Origin: Bosea sp. Tri-49 | GTDB taxonomy: Bacteria > Pseudomonadota > Alphaproteobacteria > Rhizobiales > Beijerinckiaceae | NCBI RefSeq assembly: GCF_003952665.1 | Contig: NZ_CP017946.1 | Coordinates: 2,046,001-2,110,000 of the forward strand | Direction: 5' to 3' | DNA: 64,000 bases | Shown here: positions 44,334 through 51,892 of the stretch, in pieces | How positions within the stretch are numbered: the first letter of the stretch is position 1 | Layout: each line of letters begins with the position of its first letter | The notes under the pieces: generated by a model | What the model was told of the DNA's origin: nothing | What the model saw: only the letters and a program-made list of their open reading frames with translations | The model's database searches: none | Position numbers and translations under genes: made by a program

Positions 44334-45529
44334 GCGGACTGCAAGGCTATCTGCGCAGCGACGGCCGCAAGGGCATCCGCAATGTCGTCGCCGTCGCCTA
44401 TCTGGTCGAATGCGCCCACCATGTCGCGCGCGAGATCGCCCTGCCCTGGCGCGAGCACGAGGTCCACGCCATCGGCTTCCCGGGCTGCTACCCGAACCCT
44501 TATGCCGAGAAGATGATGGAGCAGCTCTGCACCCATCCCAATGTCGGGGCGGTGCTGCTGGTCTCGCTCGGCTGCGAGAGCTTCAACAAATACGCGCTGG
44601 AGCGGGTGGTGCGCGCCACCGGCCGGCCGGTGAAGACCATCGTAATCCAGGGCACCGGCGGCACCCGCGCCTCGATCAAGGAAGGCCGCGCCTGGGTCGA
44701 GGAGCAGCGCATCGCGCTGGACGCCGCCGAGACCGTGCCGATGCAGGTCAGCGAATTGGTGATCGGCACCGTCTGCGGCGGCTCGGACGGCACCTCCGGC
44801 ATCACCGGCAATCCGGCGGCGGGCCGCGCCTTCGACCAGCTCATCGCCGAGGGCGCCGCCTGCATCTTCGAGGAGACCGGCGAGCTGATCGGCTGCGAGC
44901 ACATCATGGCGGCGCGCGCGATCACGCCCGAGCTCGGCGTCGAGCTGGAGAAATCCGTGGCCAAGGCGGCGCGCTATTACGCGACGCTCGGCTATGGCTC
45001 CTTCGCCGCCGGCAATGCCGAGGGCGGGCTCTCCACCATCGAGGAGAAGTCGATGGGCGCCTATGCCAAGTCCGGCGCCTCCCCGATTTCCGGTTTGATC
45101 AAGCCGGGCGATGTGCCGCCGCATGGCGGACTCTATCTGCTCGACGTGGTGCCGGATGGCGAGGTCCGCTTCGGCTTCCCCAACATCAACGACAATGCCG
45201 AGATCGCCGAGCTGATCGCCTGCGGCGCACATTGCGTGCTGTTCGTCACCGGGCGCGGCTCCGTGGTCGGCTCGGCGATCTCGCCGGTCGTGAAGATCTG
45301 CGCCAATCCGGAGACCTATCGCCGGATGAGCGACGACATGGACGTCGATGCCGGCCGCATCCTCGAAGGCCGGGCCAGCCTCGACGAGGTCGGCACGGAA
45401 ATCCGCGACCTCGTCGTCTCGCTGGCACAGGGCGGGCGCACCAAGTCGGAAGAGCTCGGCCATCAGGAGTTCATCCTGACCTATAAGAGCTTCGAGCCGC
45501 TCGGACCGGCCTGTCTGCCGGCGGCTTGA
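44330..45529 (+). CDS. UxaA/SuyB-like dehydratase, large subunit
   Basis: A 399-residue protein of the altronate/galactarate dehydratase C-terminal family. YLRSDGRKGIRNVVAVAYLV is the family start. Cys-containing motifs GFPGCYPNPYAEKMM, SLGCESFNKYALE, VCGGSDGTSGITGNPAAGR and ELIGCEHIMAARA probably hold the Fe centre. With the SAF subunit it would eliminate water or sulfite from a hydroxy acid. The true substrate could be altronate, galactarate, sulfolactate or another acid; the RraA-like aldolase partner argues for a sugar-acid route. Confidence 0.88.
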   Translation: MSGLQGYLRSDGRKGIRNVVAVAYLVECAHHVAREIALPWREHEVHAIGFPGCYPNPYAEKMMEQLCTHPNVGAVLLVSLGCESFNKYALERVVRATGRPVKTIVIQGTGGTRASIKEGRAWVEEQRIALDAAETVPMQVSELVIGTVCGGSDGTSGITGNPAAGRAFDQLIAEGAACIFEETGELIGCEHIMAARAITPELGVELEKSVAKAARYYATLGYGSFAAGNAEGGLSTIEEKSMGAYAKSGASPISGLIKPGDVPPHGGLYLLDVVPDGEVRFGFPNINDNAEIAELIACGAHCVLFVTGRGSVVGSAISPVVKICANPETYRRMSDDMDVDAGRILEGRASLDEVGTEIRDLVVSLAQGGRTKSEELGHQEFILTYKSFEPLGPACLPAA

Positions 45530-45614
45530 GGCCGAAAGGCACGCTACGATCCTTGACCCCTCCCCGAACCCCGAACTAACCTTGGGTCATTGGGGACGGG
45601 CAGGATCCAAGACC

Positions 45615-45977
45615 ATGCCGCTCAGCTCGCCGCGCTTTTCGAAGAATGACCGGCTCAGGAAGGCTGCCGAGAACGCGCCGCCACTGAAACAGGGCGAGCG
45701 CGGCGAGGCCGTCGCGATCATCCAGCTCGCGCTGATCGATCTCGGCCTGGCGATGCCGAACTCGACCGGCCAGGGCCGCACGCTGCCCGACGGCATCTTC
45801 GGCCCGGAGACGGCGAACCGCGTGCGCAGCTTCCAGACGGCCAATGGGCTCGTCGCCGACGCCATCGTCGGGCCGCTGACCATGGCGGCGCTGGAGCGCG
45901 CCATCATCGCGGTGAGCGCCCTCAACCGGCGCGCCGAGGCCGCCAAGGCGCGCACGCACAGCGCCGCCGTTCGCTAG
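45615..45977 (+). CDS. peptidoglycan-binding domain protein, 120 aa
   Basis: A single PG_binding_1 domain at about residues 24-95: LKQGERGEAVAIIQLALIDL, then DGIFGPETANRVRSFQTANG and VGPLTMAALE. There is no signal peptide, which is unusual for a wall-binding protein, and the C-terminal tail is Ala/Arg-rich. The ATG at 45615 is used without a strong ribosome site. It lies 66 bases before an orphan 308-aa gene on the same strand, and I infer the two are cotranscribed. Confidence 0.8.
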   Translation: MPLSSPRFSKNDRLRKAAENAPPLKQGERGEAVAIIQLALIDLGLAMPNSTGQGRTLPDGIFGPETANRVRSFQTANGLVADAIVGPLTMAALERAIIAVSALNRRAEAAKARTHSAAVR

Positions 45978-46043
45978 ATCGACACTCGCAACACCGGGCG
46001 GACCCGGGCGCAATCAGACCATCGGATATCCGCAGGAGTAGCC

Positions 46044-46970
46044 ATGGTTATCGCGATCGCTCCCGGCACCGCCACGATCACCGCAAACAAGGGCGGCTCG
46101 CGTACCGACATCCATGTCGGCACCGAGCACGCTTTGCTTCATTGCACGACCAAGGTGCGCCGCGCCGCGGCCGACGAGGCGGCGGGGCATCCGGGCCATA
46201 CCGGCCCGATGATCACCTGCACCGGCAGCGTGCTGATGTCGGGCGATCCGGCCAACCGGCAGGACAAGATCGACCTGATGAGCAACTGGGAGTTCGGGAT
46301 GATCCTGGTCGCCGACATCGTCGTCTACGAGGCGCATTATGCCGGGCGGATGGCCAATGAAGGCAGCATCGTCGTCAACCTCAAATCCGCCTTCGGCACC
46401 AACCCATCGCTGGACGGCGACGGCGACCTGCCTACCGTCGACGAGATGATCTTCGACCCGGGCAATCAGGTCATCACCGACCAGACCACCGGCACCAAAG
46501 GCTTCCTGGTGACCTACAAGCTCGGCGACCATCCCAACAACCCGTTCCCCTTGCGCCAAACCAACAGCAAGGTGCCTGCGCCGAACTTCCTGCATACGGC
46601 GCGGCGCGACGAAGGCTTCATCGCCTATTTCGTCGCGAGGGAACGCGGCTCGACGGTGCATCATCTGGCGCGGATCGGCTGGCACATCATCTGGCATGGC
46701 ACACTCGGCTGGACCTCCCCCACCGCCAAGCCGACCGTCGCGATGGTGACCTCGCGCATCGATATCGGCCAGCCGACCACCGACGCGGTCGACAACACCG
46801 CCTTCCCAAAATCGGCTGCGATCGCCAAGAACCCGCAGCGGCCGACCTGCAACGAGCAGGACGGCACCGCCTTCGACAGGGGCTATGGGTCGGGCGCGCG
46901 AGAACCGGTCCGGGCCGAGTCGACCGCTCGGCCCGGCAATCTGCCGAGCGGCTTCTTCCCGGCGCCATGA
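46044..46970 (+). CDS. unknown 308-aa protein paired with a peptidoglycan-binding protein
   Basis: I do not recognise the family. No signal peptide or membrane helix is visible. The N-terminal third is beta-like (MVIAIAPGTATITANKGGSR, HTGPMITCTGSVLMSGDP). A DGDGDLPTVDE stretch near residue 130 looks like a short Ca-binding loop. The middle holds RDEGFIAYFVARERGSTVHH and GWHIIWHGTLGWTS. The C-terminus is Pro/Ser/Arg-rich and probably disordered. GCAGGAGTAGCC gives a strong ribosome site. Composition and third-position GC match its neighbours, so it is likely a real gene. Confidence 0.72.
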   Translation: MVIAIAPGTATITANKGGSRTDIHVGTEHALLHCTTKVRRAAADEAAGHPGHTGPMITCTGSVLMSGDPANRQDKIDLMSNWEFGMILVADIVVYEAHYAGRMANEGSIVVNLKSAFGTNPSLDGDGDLPTVDEMIFDPGNQVITDQTTGTKGFLVTYKLGDHPNNPFPLRQTNSKVPAPNFLHTARRDEGFIAYFVARERGSTVHHLARIGWHIIWHGTLGWTSPTAKPTVAMVTSRIDIGQPTTDAVDNTAFPKSAAIAKNPQRPTCNEQDGTAFDRGYGSGAREPVRAESTARPGNLPSGFFPAP

Positions 46971-47019
46971 AATCGCATCGCGACCGGCGTTATGCCCGTC
47001 GCCTGAGCGTCTCTGTCAC

Positions 47020-48705
47020 TCAGCGCGGCGCGGTCGGAGGGCTGGTTGCGGGAGCGGCTGGCGCAGCCGGCGCAGTCCAGGACATCGTCCATGTCTCGCT
47101 GAGCGGCTGCCTGGCCGTGCGCAGGAAGAGGCGCAGATCGGTGCTCTCACCCGGCCTGAGCGTGACATCGACGATGGCGCGAAAACCTTTCGCCGCGAAG
47201 TTCGGGTCGATGGTGGCTCGGGCGACCGTGCCTGCCGAAACCGTCGCGACCACCGCGACGCGCTTGGGGTCGGACAGATAATATTCGAGATCGCCGGCGT
47301 TGAAGTCGACGATGAAGCGACGCTTCGCCAACCCTGCCGCCGCATCGACCTCTTCGCGGGCGGCGATGCTGCTCTGGACCTGCGCCATCGCATGCAGCGT
47401 CTCGGTCGTCGACACGGAGGTGATGCGGTAGTTCAGCTCGGTCGGCTGGCCGCTCGGGAGAGGCATCTTCGGCGTCCAGCAACAGACGATGTTGTCGAAC
47501 TCCTCGCCCTGCGTCGGGATCTCGATCAGGTCGACACGGCCCTCGCCCCAGTCGCCGGATGGTTCGACCCAGTAGCCGGGGCGGGCATGGTAATGCGCCT
47601 CCAGGTCCTGGTAATGGCCGAATTCGCGGTCGCGCTGAATCAATCCGAAGCCGCGCGGGTTACGGTCATGGAAGGATGAGATCGTCAGCGCTTGCGGGTT
47701 CCGGATCGGCCGCCAGATCCATTCGCCCGCTCCGGTCTTCAGCATCAGCCCGTCGGAATCGTGGACCTCGGGCCGGAAATCGGTGCGCTGCTCGCGATCG
47801 CCTTCGCCGGCGAGGAACATCGAGGTCAGCGGCGCGATGCCGATGCGCTCGATCGTCCGGCGCGGCACGATCGTCGCCGTGACGGCAATGCTGGTCTGCT
47901 GGCCCGGCGTCACGACATAGCGGAAGGCACCGCTGACCGAGGGCGAATCGAGCAGTCCGTAGATGACGAGGTCGACGCTGTCGGGCTTCGGCTTCTCCAA
48001 CCAGAGCGCGCGGAAGAACGGGAACTCCTCAGCCTGCTCGCCGCCGACATCGAGCGCCAGCGAACGCGCCGAAAGGCCATAGCGATGGCCGCGGCCGAGG
48101 AAGCGGAAATAGCTTGCCCCGAGGAAGGAGATCACCTCGTCCTGAACCTTCAGGTCGTTGAGCGTCGTCGTAACGGCGAAGCCGGCGAAACCGAGCGAGA
48201 TGGGCAACTTCTGCGGGACCTCCGCTTTGCCGTATTCGAACAGCGCCATGTTGAACGGCAGCGGGATCGCGGTTCCGTCGCTGACGACATGAACCGGCAC
48301 TGGCTTGTCGTGCAGGAAGCCGAGATGGAACAGATGCAGGCGGTAATCCGAGCCGCTGTCCTGCCAGAGCGCCTTGTCCCTGCGAAACCGGATCTCGCGA
48401 TAACTGTCATAGGTCAGCGATTTCAGCGCCTCCGGGATGGCGGGCGCGCTCGTGTCGAACGGCCGGGCTGCGAGCTCGCGGGCCTGGCGAACGACATCCT
48501 CATAGCCGAAATTGCCTCGCCGTTGCTCGGCGGGTGTCGTGTTTGGCGCGGTAGCCGGCGGGCGCCCGTCCTGGGCGTGGCCGGGCGAAACGAGCCCGAT
48601 CGCAGCCAAAGCCGCCAGCATCGCGCGACGCGACGGCTCGGCCGCGGCTCGCCCGGTCTCATCGCCAAGGAGGTAATTTCGTACTCGGGGCTGGCTCGTG
48701 CTCAC
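47020..48705 (-). CDS. Tat-exported glucan biosynthesis protein, OpgD/OpgG-like
   Basis: A 561-residue MdoG-family protein of periplasmic glucan synthesis. The N-terminus has a twin-arginine signal (PSRRAMLAALAAIGLVSPGHA), which is a feature of OpgD rather than OpgG. YEDVVRQARELAARPFD, then SYREIRFRRDKALWQ and FFRALWLEKPKP are family motifs; GFGLIQRDREFGHYQDLEAH and YWVEPSGDWGEGRVDLIEIP lie in the catalytic sheet. The GTG at 48705 has GGAGC upstream; 50 more open codons before it are rejected. No opgH is present in the window. Confidence 0.88.
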   Translation of the reverse strand: MSTSQPRVRNYLLGDETGRAAAEPSRRAMLAALAAIGLVSPGHAQDGRPPATAPNTTPAEQRRGNFGYEDVVRQARELAARPFDTSAPAIPEALKSLTYDSYREIRFRRDKALWQDSGSDYRLHLFHLGFLHDKPVPVHVVSDGTAIPLPFNMALFEYGKAEVPQKLPISLGFAGFAVTTTLNDLKVQDEVISFLGASYFRFLGRGHRYGLSARSLALDVGGEQAEEFPFFRALWLEKPKPDSVDLVIYGLLDSPSVSGAFRYVVTPGQQTSIAVTATIVPRRTIERIGIAPLTSMFLAGEGDREQRTDFRPEVHDSDGLMLKTGAGEWIWRPIRNPQALTISSFHDRNPRGFGLIQRDREFGHYQDLEAHYHARPGYWVEPSGDWGEGRVDLIEIPTQGEEFDNIVCCWTPKMPLPSGQPTELNYRITSVSTTETLHAMAQVQSSIAAREEVDAAAGLAKRRFIVDFNAGDLEYYLSDPKRVAVVATVSAGTVARATIDPNFAAKGFRAIVDVTLRPGESTDLRLFLRTARQPLSETWTMSWTAPAAPAAPATSPPTAPR

Positions 48706-48923
48706 ATCATGCTCCGCATTGCTGGTGGCCTCGATGGCCGCGCATGGCGGCGACCTGCCAACGTGATCTGGCCGACGAAGTTCCGTCAGCAGCGCCGAGA
48801 CATCATCTTCAGGTTGCAATATCATACAAATACAACCATATGCAGCAACGATCATACTGAAAATGCTGGCGTTTCTTCGAGCGGCTTAAGACTAAATCAA
48901 ATCGCGCAGGGTAGCCTTGAGCA

Positions 48924-49979
48924 TTGTCCAAACGTGATACTCCTGCGGAAACCGCGCCGATGCTCCAGTCTTTGTCCCGCATGCCGGCGGAGATGTCGTC
49001 GGAGTCCCGGCGCAAGCTTCTCAACGCCGTGACAGACCTGTTCCTGCTCGATGCCGATCCGAGCGAGGAATCGCGGGAACATTATGGCGATATCGCACTG
49101 CGCTCGTTGCCGCATCTCGACGCGGAGAGCCGCCGCGAATATGCGGATTCCGTCGCCGAGACGGCTACGCTGCCGCACCCGGTCGCGATGTCGCTGGCGA
49201 ACGATACCAACAGCGAGGTCGCACGGCTCGTGCTCAGACTTTCGCCCGTGCTGACCGACACCGATCTGGCGGCCATCGCCATCAGCCAGACGCAAGAGCA
49301 TCTGGCCGCAATCGCCGAGCGTGCCCGCCTGTCCGAGGGCGTCACCGACATCCTGGTCGAGCGCGGCGACTCGACTGTGCTCCGCAGCGTCTCCGGCAAT
49401 GAGGGCGCCCAGTTTTCCGACCATGGCTTCGACCGGCTGCTGCAGCGCGGCGGCGACGATGCCGCTGTCGGCGACGCGCTGGCGCGCCGCTCCGACCTGT
49501 CGCCGCAGCGCGCCGAACGCGTGCTGCGTATCGTCGAGCAGATGTCGGATCCTGCCGCCGAAGCGAGCTCGCACCAAGCCACGATGATGGCGCGTCAGGC
49601 GCGCCAGCAACGCCGCGAAGTCCGGCTGCTGATCGCCGACCTGCAGGCGGGCGCGCGCAGCCTCGACGAGGTCGTCACGATGCTGGCGGAAGAGGATCGC
49701 GCCTTCCACCTTGCGCAGGTGATCGCGACCCGCGCCGACGTCAGCAACGAGCAGGCCTTGCGCGTGTTGATGCAGCGCGACGTCAGCGGCATCGCCGTGC
49801 TGGCGCGCACGCTGGAACTCGGTAAGGACACCTTCCATGCCGTCCTACTGCTGCGTGGGCGGCGCCTGTACTTCAAGGCCAAGGATATCGAAGACGACCT
49901 CAAAGCCTATGAGCAGCTCGACATGGCAACCGCCGAGCGAACGATGCGCTTCCTGCGCCTCAAGACCAAGCTCGGCTAG
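48924..49979 (+). CDS. DUF2336 domain protein
   Basis: A 351-residue soluble, helical protein of the DUF2336 family, common in alphaproteobacteria. KLLNAVTDLFLLDADPSEES and YGDIALRSLPHLDAESRREY begin repeats that look HEAT-like, such as LADNIAHPVAMSLA-type helices, here TATLPHPVAMSLANDTNSEV. Function unknown. The start is uncertain: the longest frame begins with TTG 48924, and ATG 48960 is an alternative. It is divergent from the opgD-like gene over an AT-rich 218-base region. Confidence 0.8.
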   Translation: MSKRDTPAETAPMLQSLSRMPAEMSSESRRKLLNAVTDLFLLDADPSEESREHYGDIALRSLPHLDAESRREYADSVAETATLPHPVAMSLANDTNSEVARLVLRLSPVLTDTDLAAIAISQTQEHLAAIAERARLSEGVTDILVERGDSTVLRSVSGNEGAQFSDHGFDRLLQRGGDDAAVGDALARRSDLSPQRAERVLRIVEQMSDPAAEASSHQATMMARQARQQRREVRLLIADLQAGARSLDEVVTMLAEEDRAFHLAQVIATRADVSNEQALRVLMQRDVSGIAVLARTLELGKDTFHAVLLLRGRRLYFKAKDIEDDLKAYEQLDMATAERTMRFLRLKTKLG

Positions 49980-50072
49980 AGCCCGCAACGGCACCTGCCG
50001 CCACAAAAGCGCGACAATCGCGCCCTCAGCTGCTATGCCATGAGCATGATCCTGGCTGCGGGTAGCGCACGC

Positions 50073-50678
50073 ATGAAGCTTTTCTCGGCCGGCGCCGCCG
50101 CGGCGGTGCTGATAGCGACCAGTGCCTCGGCGCAAGCACAGGCCTTCCTGCCGCTCTCGGGCTTTGGAATCCTGCCTTCCTTCGCCTGGTCGGAGCCAAC
50201 CGTGTCGCCCGGTGGCGTCAAATGGGACGGCTCCTATGCCCGCATCTCCAGCGGCTTCCAGGTCAGCAGCTCGAAACGCTTCGGCACCTCGGCCGGGCCG
50301 GTGATCGGGCTTGAGGCCGGCAAGATGTGGCGCGACGGGGACTTCGTCTACGGTATTGCCGGAGCGCTCGAATTTTCCCCGGCCTTCGGCGGGTACACCA
50401 ATCCCGGCTTCAACCAGGCGAGCTACACCCGCGACATCACGGGCGCTTTCCAGCTCAAGGCCGGTGTCTTCGCGACGCCTGATGTGCTGCTCTATACGAG
50501 CGTCGGACTGGCCGCGGCCAACGAAACCTTCCGCTACGGTGCGACGCTGTTCTCCAACCCTTTCTCGCGCTCCGACATCGCGCTCAGGCCTGAAGCGCGC
50601 GCTGGTATCCAATGGGCCGTGACCAATAATGTCACGCTCGGGCTGGAAGTCGGCGTTGTCGGGTCGGCGATCCGCTGA
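50073..50678 (+). CDS. outer-membrane beta-barrel protein
   Basis: A 201-residue protein with a clear signal peptide (MKLFSAGAAAAVLIATSASA, cleavage near AQA). The mature part has alternating strands: YARISSGFQVSSSK, GPVIGLEAGKMWRDGDFVYG, AFQLKAGVFATPDVLLYTSV and VTLGLEVGVVGSAIR. The pattern resembles the Omp25/OmpA-like eight-stranded rhizobial barrels, although it does not end in Phe. ATG 50073 is chosen so the signal peptide starts properly; an upstream ATG at 50040 is possible. Confidence 0.75.
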   Translation: MKLFSAGAAAAVLIATSASAQAQAFLPLSGFGILPSFAWSEPTVSPGGVKWDGSYARISSGFQVSSSKRFGTSAGPVIGLEAGKMWRDGDFVYGIAGALEFSPAFGGYTNPGFNQASYTRDITGAFQLKAGVFATPDVLLYTSVGLAAANETFRYGATLFSNPFSRSDIALRPEARAGIQWAVTNNVTLGLEVGVVGSAIR

Positions 50679-50787
50679 GAAGCCGATTCAAGACGCTTCG
50701 ATCTTGATTCAGGCCGCTGGCGCATTGATTCAGCGGATCGGCGTAAGCTTCTGATCAGGCACTAGTATTGAGCCGTTGCCCGCGCTT

Positions 50788-51186
50788 TCAAGCTGTCAGA
50801 TTGAGCGAGACAGCGTGCTTGTCGGACCAGGCCCGGATCTCGTGGAAGACTGCGCCAAGATCGCGCGCTGACGGCGTCAGTTCATATTCGACGCGCGGGG
50901 GCACCTCCGGGTAGATCGTGCGCTTGACGAGGCCGTGCGCCTCAAGATCGCGCAGTTGGGTGGTCAGCATGTGCTGGGTGATGCCGGGTATGGAGCGCCG
51001 CAGTTCGCCGAAGCGCATCGTGCCCTGCCCGAGCCGCCACAGGATTTCACCCTTCCACTTGCCGGTCAGCATGCGCATGGCGGCATGAAATTGCTCAACC
51101 GCCGCCGAACTCGGGCAAACGTCTGAATCCGCGAGGTTTTCTGCACCGCCACTTCGGTGCTGCAATCCAATAGTCTTGTTTTCCAT
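50788..51186 (-). CDS. HxlR family transcriptional regulator
   Basis: A 132-residue HxlR protein. A Cys near residue 24 (DSDVCPSSAAVEQF) sits where redox-sensing HxlR proteins keep theirs. LTGKWKGEILWRLGQGTMRF, then IPGITQHMLTTQLRDLEAHG and YELTPSARDLGAVFHEI form the winged helix. HxlR proteins such as YodB sense quinones or aldehydes through that Cys. It is divergent from a DoxX gene over 111 AT-rich bases, the usual regulator-target layout. Confidence 0.87.
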   Translation of the reverse strand: MENKTIGLQHRSGGAENLADSDVCPSSAAVEQFHAAMRMLTGKWKGEILWRLGQGTMRFGELRRSIPGITQHMLTTQLRDLEAHGLVKRTIYPEVPPRVEYELTPSARDLGAVFHEIRAWSDKHAVSLNLTA

Positions 51187-51297
51187 ACTATATCACAAAT
51201 TTCATCCTACTTGCGTTTTCGATCTTACTCTCGATTTTCTCACGACGAAAGCGACGGGCCGCACGCCGCAGCCCTCGGGCATTCCTCGGAGACATCC

Positions 51298-51705
51298 ATG
51301 TCAGTTACCGACATTTCGGAGGCGCCGCGTTGGCGCCGGTTCGGCCTATGGGCCGTCAAAGCTCTGCTCGCCGCCGCCTTCGCAGCCGCCGGCGGCGCCA
51401 AGCTCGCCGGCATACAGCCGATGGTCGAGGTCTTCGACACGATCGGCATTGGGCAATGGTTCCGCTATCTGACCGGAACGATTGAACTGGCCGGCGCTGC
51501 CGCGCTGCTCCTGCCTGCACTTGCCGGTTTCGCCGCCCTGCTGCTCGCTGGCATCATGGTCGGCGCCATCGTGGCGCACCTTACGGTCCTGCCCGGCTCG
51601 CCGCTGCCGGCCGTAGTCCTGCTCGCGCTCTGCCTGCTGATCGCCAGTGCTCATCGCAGCGCGATCGAGGCAGCGGCCAAGCCGGTGTTTTTTGGCCGAG
51701 ACTGA
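51298..51705 (+). CDS. DoxX-like membrane protein under HxlR control
   Basis: A 135-residue protein with four hydrophobic helices; AVKALLAAAFAAAGGAKLAG and FRYLTGTIELAGAAALLLPA are the DoxX pattern. ATG 51298 has GGAG at good spacing, and upstream codons overlap the regulatory region. This is the second DoxX gene in the window and, like the first, stands next to a regulator of stress type. Substrate or partner unknown. Confidence 0.83.
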   Translation: MSVTDISEAPRWRRFGLWAVKALLAAAFAAAGGAKLAGIQPMVEVFDTIGIGQWFRYLTGTIELAGAAALLLPALAGFAALLLAGIMVGAIVAHLTVLPGSPLPAVVLLALCLLIASAHRSAIEAAAKPVFFGRD

Positions 51706-51752
51706 GCCGACCCGGCTCGCACTATCCCTGCACGATCCATCCGGAGCAATTC

Positions 51753-51863
51753 ATGTCGCGCCTGATCACCGCCGCACTGCTGGCATTCACCTTGTCGGCC
51801 TGCCACACCACCGATCTCGGCCGCTCGGTCGGCTGGCCGGCGCCGCAGCGCACCGTCAGATAA
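51753..51863 (+). CDS. 36-aa lipoprotein
   Basis: A complete tiny reading frame with GGAG nine bases before its ATG. The N-terminus MSRLITAALLAFTLSACHTT is a textbook lipoprotein signal with the lipobox LSAC at residues 14-17. Only 19 residues follow the Cys (ending QRTVR), so the mature product is a short lipopeptide. It is 47 bases after the DoxX gene on the same strand and may share its HxlR-controlled transcript. It resembles entericidin-sized proteins in size only. Confidence 0.65.
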   Translation: MSRLITAALLAFTLSACHTTDLGRSVGWPAPQRTVR

Positions 51864-51892
51864 CGGCGCGCCGCCGGGCGCCTGTAGCCCGC

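Noticed and set aside
50679..50787. terminator or repeat after the outer-membrane gene
   Set aside because: TCAAGA-N8-TCTTGA and three GATTCA words are visible, but the stem is short and has no T-tract, so I do not list it as a feature.
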